Shown piece by piece: positions 23,701 through 34,900 of a stretch of DNA of 64,000 nucleotides. The notes beneath the pieces are model-generated. The model saw nothing but the letters and a program-made list of their open reading frames with translations. It searched no databases and was not told where the DNA came from. Made by a program: the position numbers and the translations under genes. The stretch covers positions 12,144,861 through 12,208,860 of the forward strand of contig JAFMSR010000003.1 of assembly GCA_022818135.1 (NCBI GenBank), in the 5' to 3' direction. Within the stretch, counting starts at the first letter, position 1, and each line of letters begins with the position of its first letter. The stretch is from Saxidomus purpurata. Its lineage: Eukaryota > Mollusca > Bivalvia > Venerida > Veneridae.

Positions 23701-26700
23701 AAATACTAACTCGCATGTATTTATTTAACACGCTAACATACCGAGCTATTCTCAAGTCTAACTAACATGCTATTTTTAGACAAACGACGTGATTGCGTCA
23801 TTGAACCATTGTTGAGTCTGACTCACATAATTAGCGTTGATATAATTATGTGAATGATCTATTTTCAAATCTGAATTCAACGTTATAGCTGAACATGGTG
23901 TGTGATCGAGCCATTCTAAAGTCTAACGCTCAGATGGTCTTCTTCGGGGGATTGTTGGCTGGATCTTTCTTGACCGGCGTCTTCTCTGACAAGTGAGGCC
24001 TAATACGTTTATTATCTTGTCATTCAACATATTTCAATGGTTATTGATAACGTTCGGAGATAACAGTGTAACTTTCAAAACTCGTCACTGCTATTATTTA
24101 CATTAACGAATATTATATAATATTATAATTTTACATATTTCATTTGACAGTAAAAATGTTCTTCATCAGTTTTATAATAAATAATAAGCTGAAAAGTATA
24201 TATGTATCATGAAACAACTTCATATACTAATAAGTGCGCTTAGCATTTTGAAAAAAATACTAGTAATTCAGAACTATGTATTTCATTCATACGGACCGGG
24301 GGAAGAATGCCCGTTCGATGCTCGAGGTCAAAACTGAAAATTCTTATATTTGACATTTGCGTTAAATTCATCGAACTTAATGAAATATGTATTTTTTAAA
24401 TCTCAGGTTTGGTCGGAAGCCAACACTTTGCTTGTCGTCCATCTTCTACTTTCTCGCAGCCATGGGTATCGCCTGGACCCCCAACTATATTGTTTATGTT
24501 TTTTTGACATTTTGTGTGGGATTTTTCTCTGTTGGAAACTTCATGCCCAGTTTTGTTATGGGTAAGTTTATGCATGGTTTGGAGTGTAAGTCTACATTTA
24601 AAAGGCGTGCCTATAAACCGATCGGGTAAGGAATAGGAAATGGTACCATGCATTCCATTCTAATCACCTGATTGCCTATAAACCGATCGGGTAAGGAATA
24701 GGAAATGTTACCATGCATTCCATTCTAATCACCTGATTGCCTATAAACCGATCGGGTAAGGAATAGGAAATGTTACCATGCATTCCATTCTAATCACCTG
24801 ATTGCCTATAAACCGATCGGGTAAGGAATAGGAAATGTTACCATGCATTCCATTCTAATCACCTATAAACCGATCGGGTAAGGAATAGGAAATGTTACCA
24901 TGCATTCCATTCTAATCACCATGCTAAACCGTCGGGTAAGGAATTGGAAATGGTACCATGCATTCCATTCTAATCACCTGATTGCCTATAAACCGATTGG
25001 GTAAGGAAATGCATTCCATTCTAATCACCTGATTGCCTTTAAACCGAACAGGTAAGGAATTTGAAATGGTAATTTGCATTCAATTCACCTGCTTCACCGT
25101 CTGAGCTATTCGGATGATGTCGAGAGTCTTCGTCATCTGACTTTAATTACAAAAGCACGTGATGCGAATGCATTGGAAACGGGTTTAACTTCACATAATC
25201 AGTGAACAGTTTCAAGTTTTTGCGATGGTTATATGCTGAAATAATACTTCTTGCTGAATTTATTTACTAGGAATGGAATTTGTTGGACCGAGTAAGAGGC
25301 GTATTGCTGGGCTTATCGGCGGTTACTACTGGATGGCCGGGAATTTGATTCTTGCTGGTCTTGCCTATGCTATCCGGGATTGGAGCACATTGCAGATCGT
25401 GTGTGCAGCACCAGGCATACTGTTCCAGACTTTCTGGGTGTAAGTTACGAATCTTTTAAAAATTTCGAATGGAATAATGCTTCTTTTATACATCTTAGTG
25501 TCAATTTTATACAAAGTTTGTAAATCCTGTTATAATACCTATGCGCATTACATTGTACATTTCAGAATTTTTCCGGAATCACCCAGATGGCTTTTCACCC
25601 AAGGAAGACTTGAAGAGTCTAAAGAAGTTATTCGAAAAGCTGCCAGGTGGGATAAGATTACTTTACCCGACAGATTCTTTGACAAAGTATTTCAGTCAAC
25701 CCAGGAACCAAACCAGGGAAAGATTTGGCATCTGTTTACTAACAGGATCCTGTGTATACGAACATTGATTCTCTTTTTTAACTGGTAAATATATACTATT
25801 AATAATTGTATGGTGTTTGCGTGCAGTCAAAATATTTTCATTAAAGTTTTATGATAAATATGATTTTCTCTGAGTTTCAAATCATGTCCTATGGTATAAA
25901 CTGGCCACAACCTAGAGGTCATTTGTTTTACATAGATCTATTTAGGATAGGCGTAATGATTATTCTTGTCTTAATCTGCTGGGTCCAATGCTTAGATATT
26001 TGGCGTCAGCTAGTCGTCAACTAAGTTTGTTGAAATAGTGCCCATTGACTTAAAATTGGCTACGGCCGGAATACGCTGTTTAAGCCAGAAACCACTGTCC
26101 CAATTTCAAAGCAGTTTCACAGGAATTTTCCTTCTGTTACTTTTTACCCAGAGTAATCAAAATTTCTAAAGTTTCTAAAGTTGTCGAAAATCAAAGCCAC
26201 AGCGGAACATCAATAACTTACATGTTTGGCTATAAAGAAAATACTCCTGTAGAACCATCACATCTTCAAAAAGAAATCACAAAATTAATTCTTATGTGAA
26301 CCTCAACTAAAATTGCTTTAATCTGCTAATGATCAAACTTAGTTCATATAATTCTAATCCGTTTATTGTGCATGTAGAAATTGCCGAACGGGATCATTGA
26401 GCCCTAAAAATATCATTGACAATAAATCTAAAATTGCATCAAAATTAAAAGCTCTCATTTTTCCAGGTTTGTGGTTTGCCTGGCATATTACGGGCTTGCT
26501 CTGAACAGCGGTGATCTCGGTGGTGACTTGTATCTAAATTTCTTCCTCCAAGCCCTAATGGACTTCCCAGCCACCACAATAACACTTTTACTTCTTGACC
26601 GAACCGGAAGAAAGCCGTTGCTTGTCGGAAGTATGCTAATTGGCGGACTTGGATGTTTATCTACTGTGTTTACTATAATGTTCGGTGGAAAAGGTAGCAG

Positions 26701-29293
26701 ACAATCATTTCCACTCGCTTTCTTCTGATAATAATTTATACGTACAATAAACATCAGAAAGTATATTTCGAATTACGCCATTTGCAATAATGTTTCTGTT
26801 GATAAAGTACATGTATACGAGTATCAAAAAGTTGTAAGTCGGAACGGCAAATTATTGTAGATATATACTTGTACAGCCCTTTTTTCTGTGATAAATGCAA
26901 TTTAGCCATGCCAGACGAAACCAAAATTTGCGCAGATATCGATGACATTGTATATAGGGGGAACAATCCGATTTAGTTATGATGACTGTAAAACAATGGA
27001 ATTAATTCCAGTTTCTTTGAGACAAAAATTACCCCTGTGTTTGTGGATACAATGATTGTGTTGTGTTGCTACTTATTATTTTGAAGCAGACTTATAACAT
27101 TAATGGTCTTTCCCAGAGAGTAAATATTGGTTGGTCCACATTAAAATAGGTCTATATGTCAGTATACTGGTTTTTGAACAACCAGGCTCGTATGAAAGCA
27201 AAAAAATGCCTTTATAGATTATCAAACGTACACGATCTAAATGCATACAAAATACAATCAGATGTACTCCCTATTACTGGTCATCGCTCTCTGCCAGTAT
27301 GATATATGCAAAGCCTTTACTCAAGACAGTTGATTCTCCGACTCTATTATTGTTGCCTGACATGGTCTGTAAAGTTTTGATACTGCGGTACAATATACTA
27401 CTGTGGAGTGTTAGTTTTGTGCTAACTTACTGCAATTTCTATAATACCAGATTATGCTGTGGCAACAAAGGTGTTGGCTATGATAGGTAAAATTGGTGCT
27501 TCGGCTGGGTTCTCTATGGTTTATGTATACTCTGCGGAACTGTTCCCAACTGTTGTTCGGAACGCTGGGATGGGTTCGAGTTCCTGTATGGCACGTGTTG
27601 GAGGAATGATTGCTCCATACATTGCTGATCTGGTTTGTATTCAAAACCTCCTTTAACCAATTTGTGCATAACTGCCGATTTCAGTTTTTCTTTTGTGTGT
27701 TTCCTTAATTTGTGGGAACATTACAGCCTACGTATTTTTTCACGACGTTACTTGACGTAGAAGTTTATATGTGAGATGCTATCATCGTTTATATTATTAA
27801 CGGAGGGAAAACGGTGGATGTAATAACGACATGACAACTTATCTTGACATGACCGCCTATTAAATAACTATTAACCTTTCTGGAAGGAACTCATTTGGAA
27901 AATTCCATTAATTATTTTAAAAATTATCACTGGAAACTAACCGACTGAGTATTAAGCAGTGCAAATGGTGACAACACAGTCTGATTATGATCTAACTTGT
28001 CGCATAGGCATGTTATGTTAACAACTCGTGAGGCAGTTAAAAATACACACCGAAATATTTGTGCCTTGGTGTTGCAGGACCGCCTCGTTGGTGGTGGCTT
28101 TGGAAAGGCGTTGCCGCAAATTGTGTTTGGATCTCTGTCAATCATAGCAGGTCTTTCGGCACTGTACCTTCCCGAGACACTGAATCGTAATCTTCCGGAA
28201 ACTATCGAACAGGGAGTAACATTCGGACGGTAAGAGTTTGGATAACATTTGCTTAGATGTTATAGCCGAAATAATTTAAGATATTTTAAGAACATTGTTG
28301 AATTGTATCTTACTAGATGTGTCGAACGTTAATATAGGAGACACTCGTAATGGTCGACAATTCAACTTTGTATGTGTTTATACGTTAATTCATTTAAAAT
28401 GTAACTGATCAAGGGAGGTGGAACAGATTCACAAACTCATACAAAAGCTTCTCGTGTTCTGCAGAAAACGTAAAATTTATGGATTTAATCATGAATTTCT
28501 CATTTTTAACCTTTAGATGATCATCGTTTTCTGAATCGCCTAGGAAAATGTGATGGTTTTTTAAATACATTTGTATAGATTTATTATAATAACCTTGTTA
28601 TGCGAATCCTTACCGTTGTAATCACGTATTGTTGTGGTATACACCTCCGGCAATACAGTGGTCATAACGCAACTTGGATTTAATGAGAAAGAAGTGGAAA
28701 GCAGGGATCCAGACATATTTTACGAGTGCAAAGTAAAGAAAAATATTTATAGTCGATTTCATTAATAATGGTAAGCTAACATTTGTGTACTACTCTACCT
28801 GTCACTTACCCTGCTGACATCAAGTGATTCTATCTACCTTTGCATTCATTGCAGAGCATGATCGACGTGCACACGCTGTCAGTCTGATCATTTCTCAACT
28901 GTTCGCTAATTATTCAAACAATTATCAGTAAGCATCCCGTTGAACAGCAATAGTGTTGTCCAAATAAAAAAATGGGCAAGTCCATTCGAATTCCACAGGG
29001 GTAATTAATTGATCTGTCGTCATGACAACCTTAAATTCACTACTGGTCCAGTCACTTCATATGATAAGTTGATCATTTCATATGGTGGTTGGCAGTCTAG
29101 TACTGGTCTTTTCGGGAACGATGGTTAAATAGTGTTGAAAATGGCGTTAGACTCTAGGAAAACAAGTACACAAAGTTTTTCATCATTATTTTTACTATCT
29201 TGCAGCGAGGAAGAGGAACCAAAAGTGTCAGTTGATAGGGAAATTCACATCAACAAAGCTTTTGATAATTCTGAACCATGGACTCATCTGTGA
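20724..29293 (+). CDS. SLC22-type organic ion transporter, copy 4 (complete, ten exons, 552 aa)
   Basis: Exons: 20724-20866, 21208-21427, 23889-23992, 24407-24561, 25271-25439, 25566-25784, 26467-26693, 27451-27632, 28078-28229, 29206-29293. All borders are GT-AG, phases agree, and the joined frame is 1659 bases with no stop. Order of parts: N-terminal MHFDLVYKELGE and TM1 (exon 1); large extracellular loop with RCAIPGW, NQT/NDT glycosylation sites and CDRWVYD (exon 2); MVCDR and SDKFGRK, the MFS loop 2-3 signature (exons 3-4); [10 protein letters not shown] (exon 5); PESPRWL and the cytosolic loop (exon 6); LDRTGRKPLL (exon 7); [16 protein letters not shown] (exon 8); LPETLNRNLPETI (exon 9). 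Exon 10 encodes an acidic tail ending WTHL, a class I PDZ-ligand pattern. An in-frame ATG lies 14 codons upstream (20682), but the chosen start aligns with copies 1 and 5. Family substrates are organic ions or carnitine; the substrate here is unknown. Confidence 0.92.
24609..25095. repeat. 65-bp minisatellite in intron 4 of copy 4 (~7.5 copies)
   Basis: The unit GCCTATAAACCGATCGGGTA..AGGAATAGGAAATG..CATTCCATTCTAATCACCTGATT repeats with decay to the right. It begins ~45 bases after the exon 4 donor. Each unit contains CGGGTAAGG, a good match to a 5' splice site. Confidence 0.85.
26080..26300. repeat. Dispersed repeat shared with 15645-15845
   Basis: Intron 6 of copy 4 and intron 2 of copy 3 share a degenerate block ('ccagaaa.cactgtccc', 'caaaatttctaaagttatc', 'aaagaaatcacaaaatt.attctt'). 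It lies at non-equivalent introns, so it is a mobile or dispersed repeat rather than part of the gene duplication. Confidence 0.45.
29025..29140. mobile_element. SINE body fragment in intron 9 of copy 4
   Basis: Contains 'tggttggcagtctagtactggtcttttcgggaacgatggttaaatagt', matching the body of the SINE at 45.9 kb ('agttggcag..ctagtactggttcttcaaataaacaatggttaa'). The tRNA-like head is missing. Confidence 0.55.
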
Positions 29294-31942
29294 CTGCACT
29301 TGGATCTTACAATGGGGCATCTGTAACGCAAAACAGATATCGCCTGGATATCTACTGGGAATATATGATTATATGTAAAAAAAGACAGATGATTAAAACT
29401 TCTTTTCTTGAATTCCAACTTATGATATAAGAAGTGGGGAGCTATATGCTTGAAACTATTGCGATTTCTCGAGGTTTCCCTCCTCTGTGATTCATTATAT
29501 TACTTTGTAATTAATATGAAGTGCTATCAACATTATATCAAAAACGTTTCTTGTATTATTTATGTCTTATCTATAAACCCCCTTTTCCCACTCATTCGCT
29601 GTAATATGCAAATGCACACGATACTCGATCGTAGTGCAGTTGATGCGTCATAGGGTCGGTAACCACCATTGATATTGTGGTAGACATACTAATGTTACGT
29701 TGCTCCCCCTTTCTACATCTACATCTACATAATACTCCGAGACAATCAATGCTGATTATGATACGGAGGCGCAGGTCATATGACAGTTGTTAAAAGTGAG
29801 ATAGATCTCACGAAGTGCGATGTTAAAAGAATAAAAAGTCTACAGTGCTTAGATTAAAAACAAGAGAGAAAGCTTAATTTAAGGGTACATAGGTCAGCCG
29901 CCCAGCAAACAGACTAAGGCTGGGGCTGGACTGTACATGGCTTGGGAGGGTGTTCCAGAGGCGAATTGTTCTAGGAAAAAAGGAATTTAAGTGATATTGT
30001 GTACGTGACTGTGGAATTAGGTAGTTCAGGTTCCTGGTAGGGATGAGGTGCTGGTGGTCTACATGGACTAGATTGTATTTGATTTTATAGAAAACAATAA
30101 GGGAGGTGTGAAGACGACGTTGTTCTAAGGTTTGCCAATTTAGGGTGTTAATCATTTGGGAAACACTGCTTGTATAGTCATAGTTATTACAGACATAGCG
30201 CGCAGCTGATCTATTTATCATTTCAATTTTGCTAGTAAGGGACTTTTGCCATGGATGCCAAACAGTTGAACAATATTCAAGTTGGGGGCGGACATAGGTG
30301 TTATAAGCCTTTATTTTGATTTCCTTATTGTTTGTTTTGACATTTCTTCGGATGAAAAGGAGAGTGTTTTTTGCCTTAGATGTTACATTATTTATATGGG
30401 CTGACCAATTAAGATCTTTAGAGATGGTTACCCCAAGATACTAAGCGCCATCGGTGCTTTTTAATTCAGTGCCATGCAGGATGTATGGGAAGATGGTAGG
30501 GTTCCTTTTTCTAGTTATCCGCAACACCTCACACTTATCAGGGTTGAATTTCATTGACCATAGTTTTTCCCACTGTTCAAGAGCAAACAGGTCACTTTGT
30601 AGGATTTGGGAGTCTGATGAAGATTTGACTGTCAGATATACAATGGTATCATCTGCAAACAGTCGGGCTTTGCTTTTTATCGAGTCGGGAAGATCATTTA
30701 TGTTTATGTTTTCTCTATGAATATATCTATTTATCTCTCTATCGGGTATGAATTTCAAGAGCAAGTATTCAAAGTTATAAAGACTTGTTTCAATTATAAA
30801 TAAACTAGTTTAGAGATCATACTAAGTCAGAACAAAATTATTTGTAATTGCAATTTTTCTTCCTCCGCCTTCAACTAATCAGGCGTTGATATGAACAGTG
30901 CAATCATGTCACCTGTGCTGTTCCCTGTACAGTTAGTATAGTTTCATAGTAAATACTTCGAACAAATAATCCATTTTTAGAATATAAGAGGGTTAAAAGT
31001 AAAGAACATGAAAACTATAATAGGGTCTTCTTGTATTTGACCTTTCTAACAACATATCCAAATAACGTTTGTGTTTTTGTTTTCGCCAGTTTTCGCCAGA
31101 AGAAGAATTCGTGAATTTAAAAAATTTGACACACCACTTGATGTTCGTAAAACAACGTTAACAGCTTAGGGAATAATGTGACGCCGGATATTAATACTCT
31201 AAATATTATTTGAACGAAAGTTTGTTTTAGCATCATACATTTATTAATTAAATTAGACAAAGACCCTATAAAAATATAAAATGGAAATATATAAGATAAC
31301 AAAAAATATGAGATCTCGATTTCAGATGTTTGTTACATAGAGAATAATTTTGTCAATATTGGGCTATTCACCTTAATTTCACCAAAGTGTTTTCTTATTG
31401 TTTCTTTTCTTAGATGGATAAAGCTGGAAATTTTAAAATAATTACTTTAAGGGCCCTTTTTTACTTGACACGGCTGAATTCAATCCATTTGCGCCTAGTG
31501 TCCATTAGAAAATATGCATTTTCAAAATCGGGATTTTAGTAGTTGGCCTTTCAGATCACAATTCTGCAAAACGTCCCTATTAAAGGAAATATATTTGCCT
31601 AAACTGGAAATAAGGAGATTCTATTGTCAAGATGATCTAGATATAAAAGGGTTGAATAGGGCGATGGTTAATAAACATTTAATTATTGTAGTGAAGGGAT
31701 TTAGCTTACTTATTTTGACCTATATTTTGGGATTATGGTTAAGGGTATGTGTCGAAACGAAGTGGGACGGAGCTCGAATGAACATAATTATTCATAATTG
31801 TAACAAAAGTATGGAAAAAGAAACATTAAGTCGTGACACGTTCTTCTTGAAAGTATTAATGTGTGGTCTGACTATATGAACGTGAGTATGAATACAAACA
31901 ATTATCTTCGTTACGAATTCATTAAAATATATTTGAAGCGAG
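29294..31942. other. Intergenic region between copies 4 and 5
   Basis: Apart from the LINE fragment nothing is recognisable. An open frame of 121 codons at 31514-31879 sits in the 5' flank of copy 5, has no recognisable similarity and is not called. Likely 3' UTR of copy 4 after 29293; no clear AATAAA was seen close to the stop. Confidence 0.5.
29711..30770 (-). mobile_element. 5'-truncated non-LTR retrotransposon (LINE) with RT C-terminal part
   Basis: A single reading frame on the minus strand runs from ~30764 to the stop at 29874-29876. It encodes the reverse-transcriptase palm motif FADDT, then YLGVTISKDLNWSAHI, YVRPQLEYCSTVW and RSAARYVCNNY, the typical C-terminal part of Jockey/CR1-like RTs (family assignment inferred). 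The only interruption is a TAG at 30438-30440, just before YLGVT. Endonuclease and most of the RT are absent. The 3' end has a short (TGTAGA)n-type tail at ~29713-29730. It lies between transporter copies 4 and 5. Confidence 0.85.
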
Positions 31943-34900
31943 ATGAAGCTGGATTTAGTGTATAAGAAAATCGGAGAATTTGGCTTGTATTCTAAATATG
32001 TTGTTGTTGTCGGGGCGTTAACTAATCTTTATGCTGGCTTCGTGTTCCTTATCTCAGTTTTCAGTCTTGGAATTCCCGAACACAGGTATTGTAAATGTTT
32101 TTTTCCATACCATCAAGACTATATATATTCTATATAAATGGATATTTTCGTGGGTTCAAAGTTCGCGAGTTGTAAATTCCAGATGTGCTGCGTTCAGAAA
32201 TATTTGCGAATCACAAAATGTCGCTTTATAGGAATCAACTGATAAAACTATAATATGCCGGATAGAACCCAGCAAATTAAGTAGACTTTAATAGAGCTTA
32301 TAAAAATAAAACTTAAAACAAAAATTGAGAATGAAACGAATTCACTTTTTAAAAAAAAAATTTTTCATTCTACTACATGTATTGCCTTTAAGATAATTGT
32401 TTGTCTTATTTTTACAGGTGTGCTATACCGGGATGGGAGAATGACACATACGCTATACAAAGTGACTCTCACCTTGATGCTATAAATAGAACGATTCCGA
32501 TGGAAGTGTCTGCAACGGCATTTGTATATAACAAATGCAACTACAAAACAGTGACAGACGATGGACAAACAAACCTGGTCAAATGTGACAGATGGGTGTA
32601 CGACACATCAGTCTATGAAACAACCCTTGCTGCTGATGTATGGATACTATTAATTACATTTTTCCTTTGTTCGGAACATCATTCGGCCTTTTCTGTATAT
32701 GTTACGGAAACGGCCGAGTGATGTTCGGAATGCAATTGCTAGTGAAATATGCCCAACAACCTTTACTTGTTCGTGCCATCGTGTTTTCTTAATGTTCCTT
32801 TATAAAACAAACATGTTTTCAATATCACGCATGTTAGATATTCCTGGATAAAACAGTTTGATGGTCGTGTTTTATAATATGTCACATAATTAAACCGATA
32901 CGACATGATAACAATACATATTAACAGTATGAATGAAACCAACCCCTGGACGTGACCACTAATATTGTGTTCCCTCTAAAAATGATTATGCATATCACAC
33001 AGATTTGTCGGGAATACTACTTGACCCTGCTGTTTGATAGGTTGTATTTTAATGTCGTATTCCAACGAGGCCGACTGGACGAGTGTGAGCACGTCTTTAT
33101 ACAATTCCGGAAGGCGATTCCCATCAGAACACGTATTTACACAATTCTGGAAAGCGATGCATCCCACCAGAACACGTCTTCAAACAATTTTGGAAAGCGA
33201 TGTATCCCATCAGAACACATCTTTACCCAATTTTGGAAAGCGATGCACCCTATCAGAACACGTATTTACAGAATTTCGGAAAGCGATGCAACCCATCAGA
33301 ATATGTCTTTACACAATCCCGGAGAGCGATGCATCCCATCAAAACCGTCTTTACACAATTTCGAAAGCGATGCATCCAATCAAAACACGTATTTACACAA
33401 TTTCGGAAAGCGATGCAAAACAAGACTTTACACAATTCCGGAAAACGATGTATCCCATCACAACACGTCTTTACACAATTTCGGAAAGCGAAGCAACCCA
33501 TCAGAACACGTCTTTACACAGTTTCGGAAAGCGATGTATTCTATCAGAACACGTCTTTACACAATTCCGGAAAGCGATGTATCCCATCAGAACACGTCTT
33601 TACACAATTTCGGAAAGCGATGCGACCCATCAAAACACGTCTTTACACAATTTCGGAAAGCGATGCATCCCGTCAGAACACGACTTTTCACAATATCGGA
33701 AGCAATGCACCCTATCAAAACACGACTTTACACAATTCCGGAAAGCAATGCACCCCGTCAGAACACGTCTTTACCTAATTTTGGAAAGCGATGTATTCTA
33801 TCAGAACACGTCTTTACACAGTTTCGGAAAGCGATGCATCCTATCAGAACACGTCTTCACACAATTTCGGAAAGCGATGCACCCAATCAGAACACGTATT
33901 TACACAGTTTCGGAAACTGCGATGCACCCCATCAAAACTGTCTTATTAATAGCATAATAGCCATATCCTTGTTCTTCCTCTTTACTTGTTGCTGATCTTT
34001 CTTGTTTACTTTTTATAAGATTTCTATCACAAGGCATTAACCTCAACCGTCCGTTTAGTGGTACTAACCTGTCTTTACTTTCAGTGCTTTGCTTTTCTCT
34101 GCATTACGTCTTCAATACTTAAACGTTAAATTTTCTTTCAAAGCTGAATATGGTATGCGACAGGTCTATTCTCAAATCTAACTCTCAGATGGTTTTCTTT
34201 GGTGGACTGATGTCCGGCTCTTTCTTAACCGGTGTATTCTCAGACAGGTAAACGTTCGACAGATTTGTTCAAGAATGTATGTCATTTACTAATAGGCGCT
34301 TACATTAAAAAATGTGCAATTGGTTAAATCAAATCGAATACACCTTTATTGAGCAAGCCCATTTTCTTATAATGGCCACTTTTGGCATATCGTTAAACTG
34401 GTTGATTACGGCATGTGTATGCATTTCTACATAAGCATCATTTTACAATTACATATCTTCTGTTCATAGCGTTGACGACAATCTGCAACATCCGAGTATA
34501 GATAAAGCTAATATACATGTGAACATATATTCGGAAAATGTGATTTCTCAGCTTTTATCGGTGATTCCTATGTTTCTCTAGTTTTAAAAAGTACAAAACA
34601 CAAGAAGGAAAACAAAAGATTACTACTTTCTATTAGTTTATAGACGTAAAATTGTACTTTTAGTGATTGTATTATGTTTCATTTAAAATTAAGGGAAACA
34701 TGAATATCAGCCTATTGTTATGAATTTGATAATCTGACATGCAGAGAAAATCTGAAGCTCTGAACTAGAAAATTTACTATATTTGTTAAAGATAGCATTT
34801 AGATGTAAACTACCATAATTTTCGCGAATTTTCACCAATGTGTAAAATAATGTTCGCGAATGTTTACCAATGTCTAAAATAAGTTTCGCGAATTTTAACC

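Noticed and set aside
28681..28745. Alternative last exon for copy 4 (GAGAAAGAAGTGG..GATCCAGAC)
   Set aside because: No acceptor in the right phase, and the exon at 29206 has a clean acceptor, phase and stop.
31514..31879. 121-codon plus-strand frame
   Set aside because: No recognisable family; it sits in the 5' flank of copy 5 without splice links to exon 1.
32952..33995. Open frame of 347 codons plus overlapping frames of 307 and 192 codons
   Set aside because: All are readings of one 43-bp tandem repeat within intron 2 of transporter copy 5.
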